NCBI RefSeq assembly: GCF_029892285.1
Contig: NZ_JARXVM010000018.1
Coordinates: forward strand, 61,037-125,036
DNA: 64,000 nt
Direction: 5' to 3'
Source: Rhizobium sp. SG_E_25_P2
GTDB taxonomy: Bacteria; Pseudomonadota; Alphaproteobacteria; Rhizobiales; Rhizobiaceae
Shown piece by piece: positions 7,927-18,688 of the stretch. Within the stretch, counting starts at the first letter, position 1; each line of letters starts with the position of its first letter. The notes beneath the pieces are model-generated. The model saw nothing but the letters and a program-made list of their open reading frames with translations. It searched no databases and was not told the DNA's origin. The translations under genes and the position numbers were made by a program.

Positions 7927-9636
7927 ATGACCCTCATCGGATGGCTGCAGATCAGCCTCCTCTTCCTCGCCGTCCTCCTCGCCATCAAACCGCTCGGGCT
8001 TTATATGGCCCGGGTGTTTGCCGGCGAGAGGACTTTTTTGTCGCCCGCCCTTGGCGGTCTCGAAGGCGGCCTCTATCGCCTGAGCGGCGTCAATCCCGAA
8101 CGGGAACAGACCTGGCTCGGCTACACGCTCGCCATGTTGACGTTTTCGCTCATCGGCTTCGTCACGCTTTATGCGATCCTCAGGCTGCAGGCCTATCTGC
8201 CGCTCAATCCACAGGGTTTTGCAGCTGTGCCGGCCGATCTCGCCTTCAACACGGCGGTGTCCTTCGTCACCAACACCAACTGGCAGAACTATGCCGGCGA
8301 GACGACCATGAGCCATTTCTCGCAGATGGCCGGCCTTACCGTGCATAATTTCCTGTCGGCCGCCACCGGCATGGCGCTCGCCGTCGCTTTCACCCGCGCC
8401 TTCATGCGCTCGCGTGTGGCCACGCTCGGCAATTTCTGGGTCGACATGACGAGAGCGACACTTTACGTGCTGCTGCCGATCTCGATCGTGGTCGCCATTG
8501 CCTTTGTCGCCATGGGCCTGCCCCAGACGCTTGACGCCTCGGCGACCGTCACCACGCTCGAAGGCGCCAAGCAAGTGATCTCTCTCGGACCGGTCGCCTC
8601 GCAGGAAGCCATCAAGCAGTTGGGCACCAATGGCGGCGGCTTTTTCAACGTCAACGCCGCCCATCCATTCGAGAATCCGACCGCCTGGTCGAACTATCTC
8701 AACATCTTCGCCATGCTGTCGATCTCAGCGGCGATGGTCTACACATTCGGCCAGATGGTCGGAAATCGGCGGCAGGGCTGGGCCTTGATTTCGGCCATGG
8801 CGGTCCTGCTGGCAGCAGGCGTCGCCGTGACATATTGGGCAGAAGCCCAGGGCAATCCGATCCTGACGTCGCTCGGCGTCGATCCCGCGCTCGGCAATAT
8901 GGAAGGCAAGGAAGTCCGCTTCGGCCAGGCCATGACCGCGCTTTATGCGGCTGTGACCACGGGGCTGTCGGACGGCGGCGTCAATGGCATGCTTGGCTCC
9001 TTCACCGGGCTCGGCGGTCTTGTTCCGATGTTCCTGATTCAGCTCGGGGAAGTGCTGCCGGGCGGCGTCGGCTCCGGTCTCTACGGCATGCTCGTCTTCG
9101 CGTTGCTGTCGGTCTTCGTCGCCGGCCTGATGGTGGGCCGCACGCCTGAATTCCTCGGCAAGAAGATCGAGGGACGCGAGATGAAATTCGCCATGCTCGC
9201 CGTGCTGATCCTGCCGCTGGTCATCCTCGGCTTTACCGCGGTGTCCGCCATGCTGCCCTTTGCGTTGGCGAGCATCGGCACGGCGGGTCCGCACGGATTG
9301 TCGGAAATCCTCTACGCCTACACTTCGGCGGCCGGCAATAACGGCTCGGCCTTTGGCGGGCTCACCGGCAACACGGTTTGGTACAACACCACGCTCGGCA
9401 TCGCCATGCTGCTGGGTCGCTTCGCCTATGTCGTGCCTGTGATGGCTATCGCCGGCTCGCTCGCCGCAAAGGTGAAGACACCGGCGTCCGCCGGCACGTT
9501 TCCGACCGACGGTCCGCTCTTCGTGGGCCTGTTGATCGGCATCATCCTCGTTCTCGGCGGCCTGCAATTTTTGCCCGCATTGGTGCTCGGCCCTGTCGTC
9601 GAACACTTCGCCATGCTCGCCGGCCAGACCTTCTAA
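7927..9636 (+). CDS. kdpA: KdpA, potassium-translocating subunit
   Basis: Channel-like subunit of the high-affinity K+ pump KdpFABC, 569 aa, about ten membrane helices. Its four selectivity-filter-like repeats are visible: [50 protein letters not shown] and [14 protein letters not shown]. Length and order match the family. It sits between kdpF and kdpB with 9-13 bp spacing. Expected to be induced by low K+ or turgor stress through KdpD/KdpE downstream. Confidence 0.98.
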   Translation: MTLIGWLQISLLFLAVLLAIKPLGLYMARVFAGERTFLSPALGGLEGGLYRLSGVNPEREQTWLGYTLAMLTFSLIGFVTLYAILRLQAYLPLNPQGFAAVPADLAFNTAVSFVTNTNWQNYAGETTMSHFSQMAGLTVHNFLSAATGMALAVAFTRAFMRSRVATLGNFWVDMTRATLYVLLPISIVVAIAFVAMGLPQTLDASATVTTLEGAKQVISLGPVASQEAIKQLGTNGGGFFNVNAAHPFENPTAWSNYLNIFAMLSISAAMVYTFGQMVGNRRQGWALISAMAVLLAAGVAVTYWAEAQGNPILTSLGVDPALGNMEGKEVRFGQAMTALYAAVTTGLSDGGVNGMLGSFTGLGGLVPMFLIQLGEVLPGGVGSGLYGMLVFALLSVFVAGLMVGRTPEFLGKKIEGREMKFAMLAVLILPLVILGFTAVSAMLPFALASIGTAGPHGLSEILYAYTSAAGNNGSAFGGLTGNTVWYNTTLGIAMLLGRFAYVVPVMAIAGSLAAKVKTPASAGTFPTDGPLFVGLLIGIILVLGGLQFLPALVLGPVVEHFAMLAGQTF

Positions 9637-9645
9637 GGAACCATC

Positions 9646-11682
9646 ATGTCAAAAGACCACAAGGCTCCCGGTCTTCTCGACCCGTCGATCCTGTTTCCGG
9701 CGATGCGCGACGCATTCGTCAAACTCGATCCACGCAAACTGTTGCGCAATCCGGTCATCTTCGTGACCGAAATCGTCGCTGCGGTCGTGACGATCCTCCT
9801 CATCCGCGACCTCGTCAGCAATCCCGGCGAGGCTGGATTTTCCGGCCAGATCGCCGCCTGGCTCTGGTTTACCGTCCTCTTCGCCACCTTCGCCGAAGCC
9901 GTGGCCGAAGGCCGTGGTCGCGCCCAGGCCGACAGCCTGAAGAAGACCAAATCGGAACTCGTCGCCAACAGGCTCGCCGCCAATGGCAAGACGGAGACCA
10001 TTGCCGCCTCAAGTCTCAAGGTTGGCGACGTCGTGGTCGTCGCAGCCGGGGAACTGATACCGGGCGACGGCGAGGTGATCGAAGGCGTGGCCTCGGTCAA
10101 CGAAAGCGCCATCACCGGCGAATCCGCTCCGGTGATCCGCGAATCCGGCGGCGATCGCTCGGCGGTGACGGGCGGCACGGAGGTGCTGTCGGACGAGATC
10201 AAGGTCAGAATCACCGTCCAGCCCGGTTCCTCCTTCGTCGACCGCATGATCGCGCTGATCGAAGGCGCTCAACGCCAGAAGACGCCCAACGAGATCGCGC
10301 TGTCGATCCTGCTGTCGGGCCTGACGCTGATCTTCCTCTTCGTCTGCGTCGCAATCTGGGGGCTTGCCGGCTATTCCGGCACGGTGCTCTCGGTCACAGT
10401 GCTGGCGGCCCTGCTCGTCACGCTGATCCCGACCACGATCGGCGGCCTCTTGTCGGCGATCGGAATTGCCGGCATGGATCGTCTGGTGCGCTTCAACGTG
10501 ATCGCCACTTCGGGGCGCGCCGTCGAGGCGGCCGGCGACGTCGATACGCTGCTGCTGGACAAGACCGGCACCATCACCTTCGGCAACCGCATGGCGAGCG
10601 ATTTTCTCGCCGCGCCGGGCGTCACGCCCACGGAATTGGCCGAGGCCGCGCTTCTCGCCTCGCTCTCCGACGAAACACCGGAAGGACGCTCGGTCGTGGC
10701 GCTCGCCACCGGCGACTTCGGCGTGGCCATGCCGACGGTCAACTTTGACGCCGTCATCGGCTTCACCGCCGAGACGCGGCTGTCGGGTGTCGATATCGGC
10801 GCCCGCCGCCTGCGCAAGGGCGCGGTCGATTCCGTGCTGAAATTCACCGGCCTCACCGAACAGGATGCGCCGGCTGAATTCCGCCGCGCCGTCGACCAGA
10901 TCGCCCGCACCGGCGGCACGCCGCTCGCCGTCGCCGATGGCGACCGTTTGCTCGGCGCGATCCACCTGAAAGACGTGGTCAAGCCCGGTATCAAGGAGCG
11001 CTTCGCCGCGCTCCGCGCCATGGGCATCCGCACGGTCATGGTCACGGGCGACAATCCGGTGACGGCTGCGGCCATCGCCTCGGAAGCCGGCGTCGACGAC
11101 TTCCTCGCCCAGGCCACGCCGGAGGATAAGCTTGCCTATATCCGCCGTGAGCAGCAGGGCGGCCGTCTGATCGCCATGTGCGGCGATGGCACCAATGACG
11201 CCCCGGCGCTCGCCCAGGCCGATGTCGGCGTTGCGATGCAGACCGGCACGCAGGCCGCCCGCGAGGCCGCCAACATGGTCGATCTCGACTCCAGCCCGAC
11301 CAAGCTCATCGAGATCGTCGAGATCGGCAAGCAATTGTTGATGACGCGCGGCTCGCTGACGACGTTTTCGATCGCCAACGACGTGGCGAAATACTTCGCC
11401 ATCATCCCGGCTTTGTTCGTCGCCACCTATCCGGCCCTTGAGGCGCTGAATGTCATGGGGCTTGCCTCGCCGCAGTCGGCCATCCTTTCGGCGGTCATCT
11501 TCAACGCACTGATCATCGTGGCGCTCATTCCGCTCGCGCTCAAGGGTGTCGCCTACCGTCCGTCGGGCGCAGCCTCCCTGCTTCGCCGCAACCTGCTGGT
11601 CTATGGTCTCGGCGGGCTCGTCCTTCCCTTCGCCGGCATCAAGGTCATCGATCTTGCCGTCAGCGCGCTTCATCTGGTGTAA
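9646..11682 (+). CDS. kdpB: KdpB, P-type ATPase catalytic subunit
   Basis: Energising subunit of KdpFABC, 678 aa. The phosphorylation site [10 protein letters not shown] has its Asp near residue 305; the actuator loop [12 protein letters not shown] and hinge motif [21 protein letters not shown] are intact. [20 protein letters not shown] begins the membrane core. Everything expected of a functional type IA P-ATPase is present. kdpC starts 2 bp after the stop. Confidence 0.98.
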   Translation: MSKDHKAPGLLDPSILFPAMRDAFVKLDPRKLLRNPVIFVTEIVAAVVTILLIRDLVSNPGEAGFSGQIAAWLWFTVLFATFAEAVAEGRGRAQADSLKKTKSELVANRLAANGKTETIAASSLKVGDVVVVAAGELIPGDGEVIEGVASVNESAITGESAPVIRESGGDRSAVTGGTEVLSDEIKVRITVQPGSSFVDRMIALIEGAQRQKTPNEIALSILLSGLTLIFLFVCVAIWGLAGYSGTVLSVTVLAALLVTLIPTTIGGLLSAIGIAGMDRLVRFNVIATSGRAVEAAGDVDTLLLDKTGTITFGNRMASDFLAAPGVTPTELAEAALLASLSDETPEGRSVVALATGDFGVAMPTVNFDAVIGFTAETRLSGVDIGARRLRKGAVDSVLKFTGLTEQDAPAEFRRAVDQIARTGGTPLAVADGDRLLGAIHLKDVVKPGIKERFAALRAMGIRTVMVTGDNPVTAAAIASEAGVDDFLAQATPEDKLAYIRREQQGGRLIAMCGDGTNDAPALAQADVGVAMQTGTQAAREAANMVDLDSSPTKLIEIVEIGKQLLMTRGSLTTFSIANDVAKYFAIIPALFVATYPALEALNVMGLASPQSAILSAVIFNALIIVALIPLALKGVAYRPSGAASLLRRNLLVYGLGGLVLPFAGIKVIDLAVSALHLV

Positions 11683-11684
11683 TC

Positions 11685-12254
11685 ATGCTCAACCATCTCA
11701 GACCCGCACTCACCCTCCTCGTCGCCATGACCGTCCTGACGGGTCTGGCTTATCCCTTGGCAATCAACGGGGTTGCCCAGGCCGTGATGCCCGCACAGGC
11801 CAATGGCAGCCTGATCGAGCGAGACGGAAAGATCGTCGGCTCCGCCCTGATCGGCCAGAACTTCTCGTCTGATCGCTATTTCTGGCCGCGCCCCTCGGCG
11901 ACAGGGCCGGAACCCTACAACGCGGCGGCCTCTTCAGGCTCCAATCTCGGCGCGACCTCGGTCAAGCTGAAGGATCGCGTCGCGGCCGATGTCGCCCGGC
12001 TCGCCGGAACCGGCATGGCTGAGCCCATTGCCGCCGATGCGGTCACCGCGTCCGGCTCCGGTCTCGATCCCGACATGTCGCCCGCTTATGCGCGCGCGCA
12101 AATCGAACGGGTCGCCAAAGCGCGCAGCCTTCCGCCGGCCAGCGTCGCATCGCTGGTGGACAGCCGGATCGAGAAACCTGCTTTCGGCGTTATCGGGGAA
12201 GCAAGGGTCAATGTGCTAGAGTTGAATCTGGCGCTCGACGCCCTGAAGATGTGA
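11685..12254 (+). CDS. kdpC: KdpC, assembly/affinity subunit of the K+ ATPase
   Basis: A 189-aa protein with one N-terminal membrane helix (about residues 9-30, TVLTGLAYPLAINGVAQ) and a periplasmic domain. Family blocks: GSALIGQNFSSDRYFWPRPSAT, SSGSNLGATS and VTASGSGLDPDMSPAYARAQ. KdpC raises K+ affinity of KdpA in the assembled pump. kdpD follows after 7 bp. Confidence 0.97.
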   Translation: MLNHLRPALTLLVAMTVLTGLAYPLAINGVAQAVMPAQANGSLIERDGKIVGSALIGQNFSSDRYFWPRPSATGPEPYNAAASSGSNLGATSVKLKDRVAADVARLAGTGMAEPIAADAVTASGSGLDPDMSPAYARAQIERVAKARSLPPASVASLVDSRIEKPAFGVIGEARVNVLELNLALDALKM

Positions 12255-12261
12255 GAGCCTG

Positions 12262-14955
12262 ATGGCGGATGACGACCGCAGGGACGAGCGACGTCCCGAT
12301 CCCGATGCCCTGCTTTCCCTGGCGGATAAGGACCGCCGGGGAAAGTTGACGGTTTTCCTGGGCGCCGCTCCCGGCGTCGGCAAGACCTATGCGATGCTGT
12401 CGCGGGCCAAACGCCTCAAAACCGATGGGATCGACGTGGTCGTCGGCCTGGTCGAGACCCATGGCCGCAGCGAGACGGCGGCGTTGCTCGACGGGCTCGA
12501 GGTTCTGCCGCGCCGCAGGGTCGCCCATCGCGGCCGGATGCTGGAAGAGTTCGATCTCGATGCGGCGCTCGAACGGCGTCCGCGCATCGTCATCGTCGAC
12601 GAACTCGCTCATTCCAACCCCGAAGACAGCCGTCACCCGAAACGGCATCAGGACATTGAGGAACTGACAGCCGCGGGCATCGACGTCTGGACTGCGCTGA
12701 ATATCCAGCATCTTGAAAGTCTTGCCGACCTCGTCGCCCAGATCACCGGGGTCATCGTCCGCGAGCGTGTTCCTGACATCGTGCTCAAACGGGCCGACGA
12801 GGTGCTGCTCGTCGATCTCGCCCCATCAGAGCTGATCGAGCGGCTGAAGGAGGGTAAGGTCTATCTGCCGGACAGCGCCAACCGCGCCGTCGACCGCTTC
12901 TTTCGCCTCGGCAACCTGACCGCTCTGCGCGAGCTTGCCCTGCGCCGCACCGCGGACCGGGTCGACGATCAGATGGTCGACTATCTCAAGCAGAACGCGA
13001 TCGATGGCCCCTGGGCCACGGGTGAGCGTCTCCTGGTTTGCGTCGGTTCCGATCCGCTGTCGGAAAAGGTGGTGCGCGTGGCCAGCCGTCTCGCCTCGGG
13101 ACTGAACGCCCCATGGCTGGTCGTCTCGATCGAGCGAGCCGATCGTGAAGTCGAGACGCCCGAACGCTTGCAGCGGATCGAGGCGCTGTTTCACCTCGCC
13201 TCGCAGCTCGGGGCGGAAACACGCCGGGTGATCGGCAATGATTTCGTCGAGGAAATCCTCAAGCTCGCCCGCCGCGAACACGCCACGCAGATCGTGATCG
13301 GCGCGCGCAAGCGCAGCCGCATGCGGGCGCTTTTCGCCCGGTCGTTGCCGGATGCGCTGGCGCGCCAAGCCATTGGCCTGGGTGTGCATATCGTCACCCC
13401 GGAAGTTGGCCACACGGTGGAAAGCCGGCGCGCGCCGTTCCGCCTGCCGAAAGCCACGGCGGTCCGGCAGGCGGCGTTGTTGGCGTTGGGCTCTGTCGCC
13501 GTGACCACGATGATCGGCATCGGCATCGAGTTCTTCATCGATCTGCCGAACATCTCGCTGCTTTTCCTGCTCGCGGTTCTCGGCGCATCGGTGATAGGCG
13601 GCTATGTCGCGGCTTTTCTTGCCGCAGTGCTGTCGGCGCTGGCCTATAATTTCTTCTTCATCGACCCCATCCACACTTTCACCATCGCCGCGCCGCACGA
13701 GGTCTTCGCGCTTTTCATCTTCCTCACCGTGGCGATGATCGCCGGCGGCTTTGCCTCCCGCATTCGCGAGCAGGCGGAAATTGCGCGGGTCCGGGCGACG
13801 GCGCTTCAATCGCTCTACGACTTTTCCCGCAAGCTCGCGAGCACGGCGACGGGCGAGGACGCGATCTGGCTTGCCGTCTCGCAACTCCAGGCGAGTCTGA
13901 AGCGGAAAGTGGTTCTGCTGGTCCCGGGCAAGGGGGATCTCGGCGTCGCCGCGGCCTGGCCGCCGGATGCCGAACTCGACGTCATCGACTTGACGGCCGC
14001 CCGATGGACGCATGACAAGCGCGAGCCGGCAGGCCACGGCACCGGCACACTCCCGAACAGCCGCTTTGAATTCCGGCCGCTGCTGGGCCCCCACGGTATT
14101 GTCGGCGTCTGTGGCGTCGAGCACGCGGGCGACCGGCTCGACCTCAATGCCGAGCGCTCGCTGACCGCCATCCTCGACCAGACAGCCATCGCGCTGGACC
14201 GGGCGCGGCTTGCCGACGAGACGGTGGAGCAGGCGGCGCGGCTGGAGGGCGAGCGTTACCGCGAGGCCCTGCTGTCGTCGATCTCGCATGATCTGCGTAC
14301 GCCTCTGGCCACGATCACCGGGGCCGTCACCGGACTTCGCCAGTTCGGCGACCGGATGACAGCTGGAAACCGAGACGATCTGATGCAATCGATCGAGGAG
14401 GAAAGCGGCCGGATGAGCCGCTTCGTCGCCAATCTCCTCGACATGACGCGGATCGAGGCAGGCACGCTGAAACCGAAACAGGATTGGGTGGACGTCGCCG
14501 ACGTCGTGCAGTCCGCCGTCGAACGCACCCGCAAGCATGCCCCCGGACGTGTGATCGAAACCGGCATCGCAGCCGACCTGCCGTTGATCCGCGGCGACAG
14601 CGTTCTCATTGGCCAGGTGCTGTTCAACCTTCTCGACAACGCCGTGAAATATGGCGGTGACGAACCGATCAACGTCTATGCCCGACGGGACGGCAGGGAC
14701 GTGGTGATTTCGGTCACTGATCTTGGCCGCGGCATTCCGCCCGAGGATCTGGACCGCATCTTCGAAAAATTCTATCGCCGGGGAAAACCGGATGGTCGCT
14801 CGCCGGGCACGGGACTTGGACTGTCGATTGCGCGCGGCTTCGTCGAGGCCATGGGCGGCAGGATCCATGCGGAAAGTCCGGCGCTCAAGAAGCGGGGCAC
14901 GCGCATCGTCATGCGGTTTTCGGGCAGCGAAGAAACAAAGGGCCATGTTCTATGA
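12262..14955 (+). CDS. kdpD: KdpD, sensor histidine kinase for K+/turgor
   Basis: Membrane sensor kinase, 897 aa. The N-terminal KdpD domain has Walker A GAAPGVGKT at about 34-42; a Usp-like segment covers about 250-370, then four DUF4118 membrane helices (about 400-500), a GAF-like region (about 520-650), HisKA with SISHDLRTPLATITG (His near 676) and HATPase with NLLDNAVKYG and GTGLGLSIARGFVEAMGG. Length is normal. The stop overlaps the kdpE start in ATGA, indicating translational coupling. It phosphorylates KdpE when K+ is limiting. Confidence 0.97.
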   Translation: MADDDRRDERRPDPDALLSLADKDRRGKLTVFLGAAPGVGKTYAMLSRAKRLKTDGIDVVVGLVETHGRSETAALLDGLEVLPRRRVAHRGRMLEEFDLDAALERRPRIVIVDELAHSNPEDSRHPKRHQDIEELTAAGIDVWTALNIQHLESLADLVAQITGVIVRERVPDIVLKRADEVLLVDLAPSELIERLKEGKVYLPDSANRAVDRFFRLGNLTALRELALRRTADRVDDQMVDYLKQNAIDGPWATGERLLVCVGSDPLSEKVVRVASRLASGLNAPWLVVSIERADREVETPERLQRIEALFHLASQLGAETRRVIGNDFVEEILKLARREHATQIVIGARKRSRMRALFARSLPDALARQAIGLGVHIVTPEVGHTVESRRAPFRLPKATAVRQAALLALGSVAVTTMIGIGIEFFIDLPNISLLFLLAVLGASVIGGYVAAFLAAVLSALAYNFFFIDPIHTFTIAAPHEVFALFIFLTVAMIAGGFASRIREQAEIARVRATALQSLYDFSRKLASTATGEDAIWLAVSQLQASLKRKVVLLVPGKGDLGVAAAWPPDAELDVIDLTAARWTHDKREPAGHGTGTLPNSRFEFRPLLGPHGIVGVCGVEHAGDRLDLNAERSLTAILDQTAIALDRARLADETVEQAARLEGERYREALLSSISHDLRTPLATITGAVTGLRQFGDRMTAGNRDDLMQSIEEESGRMSRFVANLLDMTRIEAGTLKPKQDWVDVADVVQSAVERTRKHAPGRVIETGIAADLPLIRGDSVLIGQVLFNLLDNAVKYGGDEPINVYARRDGRDVVISVTDLGRGIPPEDLDRIFEKFYRRGKPDGRSPGTGLGLSIARGFVEAMGGRIHAESPALKKRGTRIVMRFSGSEETKGHVL

Positions 14956-15641
14956 ACCAATCCCGCATCCTGGTGGTGGATGACGAACCCCAGATCCAAC
15001 GCTTCCTGAAACCGTCGCTCTCGGCCGCCGGCTATGAAGTGATCGAGGCTGGAACGGGCGCCGAGGCGCTGAAGGCTGTCGCCACCCAGGCGCCGGATCT
15101 CGTCATTCTCGACCTCGGTCTTCCGGACATGGACGGCAAGGATGTGATCGCCAGTCTCCGGGGCTGGTCGGACATTCCGATCGTGATCCTGTCGGCCCGC
15201 GACCGGGAAAGCGAAAAGATCGCCGCGCTGGATATCGGCGCAGACGACTATGTCGAAAAACCCTTCGGCATCGGCGAACTCACCGCCCGCATCCGCACTG
15301 CGCTTCGCCATCGCGGGCGCCGGGACGCCATCCCAACCGTCATGGAGGCGGACGGGCTCACAATCGACCCGATCAAGCGGCTTGTTTTGCGAGATGGCGA
15401 GACGGTTCATCTCACGCCCAAGGAATACGATCTGCTTCTTCTTCTCGCCCGCCATGCCGGTCGCGTCGTCACCCACCGCACGCTTCTGACCACGGTCTGG
15501 GGACCGGCTCACGGCGACGACCTTCACTACCTTCGCGTCTTTATCGGCCAGCTTCGCCAGAAGATCGAGCGCGATCCGACGCATCCTCGGATCGTGCGCA
15601 CGGAGCCAGGCGTGGGGTATCGAATGGCCGAACAGGATTGA
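14952..15641 (+). CDS. kdpE: KdpE, OmpR-type response regulator of kdp
   Basis: A 229-aa regulator. Receiver with acidic pair VVDDEPQIQRF, phospho-Asp near residue 54 in LVILDLGLPDMDG, Thr/Ser in VILSARD and Lys in YVEKPFG. The C-terminal winged helix has HLTPKEYDLLLLLARHAG and RVFIGQLRQKIE. It activates the kdp promoter, which should lie upstream of 7732. Last gene of the operon; convergent with the peptide transporter. Confidence 0.97.
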   Translation: MNQSRILVVDDEPQIQRFLKPSLSAAGYEVIEAGTGAEALKAVATQAPDLVILDLGLPDMDGKDVIASLRGWSDIPIVILSARDRESEKIAALDIGADDYVEKPFGIGELTARIRTALRHRGRRDAIPTVMEADGLTIDPIKRLVLRDGETVHLTPKEYDLLLLLARHAGRVVTHRTLLTTVWGPAHGDDLHYLRVFIGQLRQKIERDPTHPRIVRTEPGVGYRMAEQD

Positions 15642-15704
15642 CGCCACGTGTCGATGATAAAGGCGCAGCTTGACGCCTCTACCAGCGTCGCGCGGGATTT
15701 GTGT

Positions 15705-16688
15705 TCAGGTCAGCGGGAAATGGCAGGCGACGGCCCTGCCTGTGTCGGTTTTGGTCAGGCTCGGTCGTTCTTCGCCACAGCGGGGTTGCGCCAAGGGGCA
15801 GCGCGTCGAGAATTTACATCCTTTTGGCGGATCGAGCGGGCTCGGGAGGTCGCCCTTGAGGAGAATACGCTCCCGTTTGCCATGACTGCCATGTTGGGGA
15901 ATGGCCGACAGCAGCGCCTGAGTATAGGGATGCTGTGGCGTTTCATACAGCGCGTCGGTATCGCCGATCTCGACGATCGAACCCAGATACATGACAGCGA
16001 CACGGCTTGAGACCTGGCGCACCACGGCGAGATCATGGGCTATGAACACATAAGTCAGCTGCAACTGGTCGCGGAGATCGGCGAAGAGATTGACGATCTG
16101 CGCCTGGACCGAGACGTCGAGCGCCGATACCGGCTCGTCGGCGACGATCAGCCGGGGCTCGACCGCCAGCGCCCGGGCGATGCCGATGCGCTGGCGCTGG
16201 CCGCCGGAAAATTCGTGCGGATACCGGTCGAGATAGTCGCGCCTGAGACCGACGATCTCCATGAGTTCCGCGAGCCTGTCGTCAATGCCTGCGCCGCTGC
16301 GGATCGCATGGACCTTCAGCACTTCCGAGAGCATGTCGCGAATGCGGCGGCGCGGATTGAGCGAGGCGGAGGGATCCTGGAATATCATCTGCATCTTCCG
16401 ACGCACGGGCTTCAAGGCGCGCACATCGGCGCGGGCAATGCTTTCGCCGTCAAAGGTGAGTTCCCCGGACGTGACGTCGTAAAGACGGGTGAGGCAGCGG
16501 CCGAGGGTCGATTTTCCGCTGCCGGATTCGCCGACCAGCCCCAGCGTTTCGCCGGGATAGACGTCGAGGCTGATGGCGTCGACCGCATGCAGCGTGCGGC
16601 CCGAGCCGGGGCGCATGGTCTTGCCGACGATGAAATTCTTGGTGAGGTCGCGAGCGGAGAGGAGAGGGACGCCTGTGGTGTCGACCAT
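15705..16688 (-). CDS. Oligopeptide/dipeptide ABC transporter ATPase, DppF-type
   Basis: Cytoplasmic ATPase, 327 aa. Walker [14 protein letters not shown]-loop IFQDPSASLNPR, ABC signature LSGG-type sequence FSGGQRQRIGIARAL, Walker B LIVADEPVSALD. The C-terminal segment PKGCKFSTRCPLAQPRC is the cysteine-containing oligopeptide-ATPase tail. The start shares one base with the DppD-like stop (TAATG). Last gene of the eight-gene minus-strand operon; convergent with kdpE. Confidence 0.94.
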   Translation of the reverse strand: MVDTTGVPLLSARDLTKNFIVGKTMRPGSGRTLHAVDAISLDVYPGETLGLVGESGSGKSTLGRCLTRLYDVTSGELTFDGESIARADVRALKPVRRKMQMIFQDPSASLNPRRRIRDMLSEVLKVHAIRSGAGIDDRLAELMEIVGLRRDYLDRYPHEFSGGQRQRIGIARALAVEPRLIVADEPVSALDVSVQAQIVNLFADLRDQLQLTYVFIAHDLAVVRQVSSRVAVMYLGSIVEIGDTDALYETPQHPYTQALLSAIPQHGSHGKRERILLKGDLPSPLDPPKGCKFSTRCPLAQPRCGEERPSLTKTDTGRAVACHFPLT

Positions 16689-17704
16689 TATGCATACTCC
16701 TGCGCGCCGAGGATTTCACGGCGTTTTTCAAGGCGCTCGTCGCCGTCGAGGATGCAGAGCGCGCTCTGATCGCCGTGTCGTCTCTGCGGCGGCCGTTTCC
16801 GGCAATCGGCTTGCGCGAAGCGACAGCGCGGGGCAAAGCCGCAGCCTTCCGGGATCGAGCCGGGCAAAGGAGGCATGCCGCCAATGGAGACGAGTCTGTC
16901 CGGCCTGACGCCGGTGAGAGGCGGAATGGAGGCCATCAGACCCCAGGTATAGGGATGTAGCGGATTGTCGAAGAGATCGGCCGTCTTGCCGCGCTCGACA
17001 ATGCGGCCGGCATACATCACCGCCACATGGTCTGCGACTTCGGAGACCACGCCCATGTCATGGGTGATCAGGATGATGGCGGCGCCATGGTCGCGCCGCA
17101 GCCGCAGGAGCAGATCGAGAACCTGCGCCTGCACGGTCACATCGAGCGCGGTGGTCGGCTCGTCGGCCACCAACAGCGCGGGCTGGCAGGAAATCGCCAT
17201 GGCGATCACCGCGCGCTGGCGCATGCCGCCGGACAGCTGATGCGGGAAGCGGTCGACGGCTTCATTGGGATTGGAGAAGCCGACTTCAGCCAGCAGTTCC
17301 ACGGCGCGGGCGCGGGCGGCGCGGGCCGAGATCCGCTCATGTTCGCGGATCTGTTCGGCGATCTGCCAGCCGATCGTGTAAACAGGCGTCAGCGCCGTCA
17401 TCGGATCCTGCGAGATCAGGCCGATCTCCTTGCCGCGAATGCGGCGCATGGCGCTTTGCGGCATGTCGAGAATGCGCTTGCCGCGAAAGGCGACTGCGCC
17501 GTCGACGCGGGTGGTCTTGGGATCATGCAGGCCGAGCAGCGATTGCAGCGTCACGGATTTGCCTGAGCCGGATTCGCCGACGATTGACAGGATCTCACCC
17601 TCGCGCAGGCTGAAGGAGACGTCGTCGACGGCGCGGATATCGCCGCGATCGGTGCGGAAGGAGACGGTCAGGCCGTTCACGTCGAGAAGAAGGGGCTTTT
17701 CCAT
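16688..17704 (-). CDS. Oligopeptide/dipeptide ABC transporter ATPase, DppD-type
   Basis: Second ATPase of the importer, 338 aa. Walker [18 protein letters not shown]-loop [17 protein letters not shown], signature [15 protein letters not shown], Walker [13 protein letters not shown], and the C-terminal [20 protein letters not shown] cysteine tail of DppD/OppD. It pairs with the DppF-type ATPase to form the heterodimer. The permease gene ends 2 bp upstream. Confidence 0.94.
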   Translation of the reverse strand: MEKPLLLDVNGLTVSFRTDRGDIRAVDDVSFSLREGEILSIVGESGSGKSVTLQSLLGLHDPKTTRVDGAVAFRGKRILDMPQSAMRRIRGKEIGLISQDPMTALTPVYTIGWQIAEQIREHERISARAARARAVELLAEVGFSNPNEAVDRFPHQLSGGMRQRAVIAMAISCQPALLVADEPTTALDVTVQAQVLDLLLRLRRDHGAAIILITHDMGVVSEVADHVAVMYAGRIVERGKTADLFDNPLHPYTWGLMASIPPLTGVRPDRLVSIGGMPPLPGSIPEGCGFAPRCRFAQADCRKRPPQRRHGDQSALCILDGDERLEKRREILGAQEYA

Positions 17705-17706
17705 GC

Positions 17707-18678
17707 TCAGTTGCCTCTCACGCGCGGGTCGATCAGCACATAGACGATGTCGACCACCGCGTTGGCGAGCACCACGAAGAAGGAGGCATACATCACCGCC
17801 CCCAGGATCATCGGCAGGTCGAGATTGAGGAGCGCCTGATAGGTGAGGCGGCCGACGCCGTTGAGACCGAACACCACTTCCGTCAGCAGAGCTGAGCCGC
17901 CGACCAGCGCGCCGAAATCAAGGCCGAACATGGTCACAAAAGGAATGAGCGAGGTCCTGAGCGCATGCCTCAGCATCACACGGGTCGGGCTCAAACCCTT
18001 GGCGCGGGCGGTGCGGATGAAATCTTCCTGATAGGCTTCGACGAGCGTGGCCCTGAGCACCCGGCCGTAAAGGCCGATATAGAGGAAGGCCAGCGTGCAC
18101 CAGGGAATGATCAGAGTCGTAAACCAGCCGACCGGGTCCTCGAACAGCGGCTTGTAGCCGAGTGCGGGAACCCAGGAAAACAGCCAGGTGTCGTGAAAGC
18201 GGCTCTGGGTGATCAGGTTCATCACCTCGCCGAGCCAATAGACCGGCATGGAGACGCCGATCAGCGCCACGATCATCAGCCCGCGATCCAGCAGCGTGTC
18301 ACGGCTCATCGCCGAGAGGACGCCGACCACGATCCCTCCGACGACCCAGAGTACGGCGGCGCCGAACACCAGCGACAGCGTCACCGGCGCAGCGTCCGCA
18401 ACTTGCGGCGCGATGCGCATGCCGCGATTGACGAAGGAGGTCAGATCCTGCGTCACGAACAGGCGCTTCATCATGATGACGTATTGAACGGGGAGGGCGC
18501 GATCGAAGCCGAATTCGGTGCGGATCGCCGCGATGGTTTCCTGTGAGGCGTTGCGGCCGGCGATGCGGGCGGCGGGGTCGGAACCCGGTGTCGCAAAGAA
18601 GATCAGGAAGACCAGCGCCGAGATGCCGAACATCACGAAAATCATCTGCGCCAGTCGCTGAAGGATAGCAAAACCCAT
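17707..18678 (-). CDS. Peptide ABC transporter permease, DppB-type
   Basis: Inner-membrane permease, 323 aa with six helices. The start MGFAILQRLAQMIFVMFGISALVF is the usual DppB N-terminus; FARTARAKGLSP-like loop is present as FIRTARAKGLSPTRVMLRHALR, and the C-terminal VLIDPRVRGN is typical. GGAGG ribosome site precedes the ATG. Forms the channel with the DppC-type permease 10 bp upstream. Confidence 0.93.
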   Translation of the reverse strand: MGFAILQRLAQMIFVMFGISALVFLIFFATPGSDPAARIAGRNASQETIAAIRTEFGFDRALPVQYVIMMKRLFVTQDLTSFVNRGMRIAPQVADAAPVTLSLVFGAAVLWVVGGIVVGVLSAMSRDTLLDRGLMIVALIGVSMPVYWLGEVMNLITQSRFHDTWLFSWVPALGYKPLFEDPVGWFTTLIIPWCTLAFLYIGLYGRVLRATLVEAYQEDFIRTARAKGLSPTRVMLRHALRTSLIPFVTMFGLDFGALVGGSALLTEVVFGLNGVGRLTYQALLNLDLPMILGAVMYASFFVVLANAVVDIVYVLIDPRVRGN

Positions 18679-18688
18679 CTTGGCCTCC

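Noticed and set aside
10009..11673. 554-aa minus-strand frame
   Set aside because: Antisense shadow of kdpB: rich in Arg, Asp, His and Gln with no hydrophobic core or motif, as in GC-rich antisense frames.
12826..14946. 706-aa minus-strand frame
   Set aside because: Antisense shadow of kdpD.
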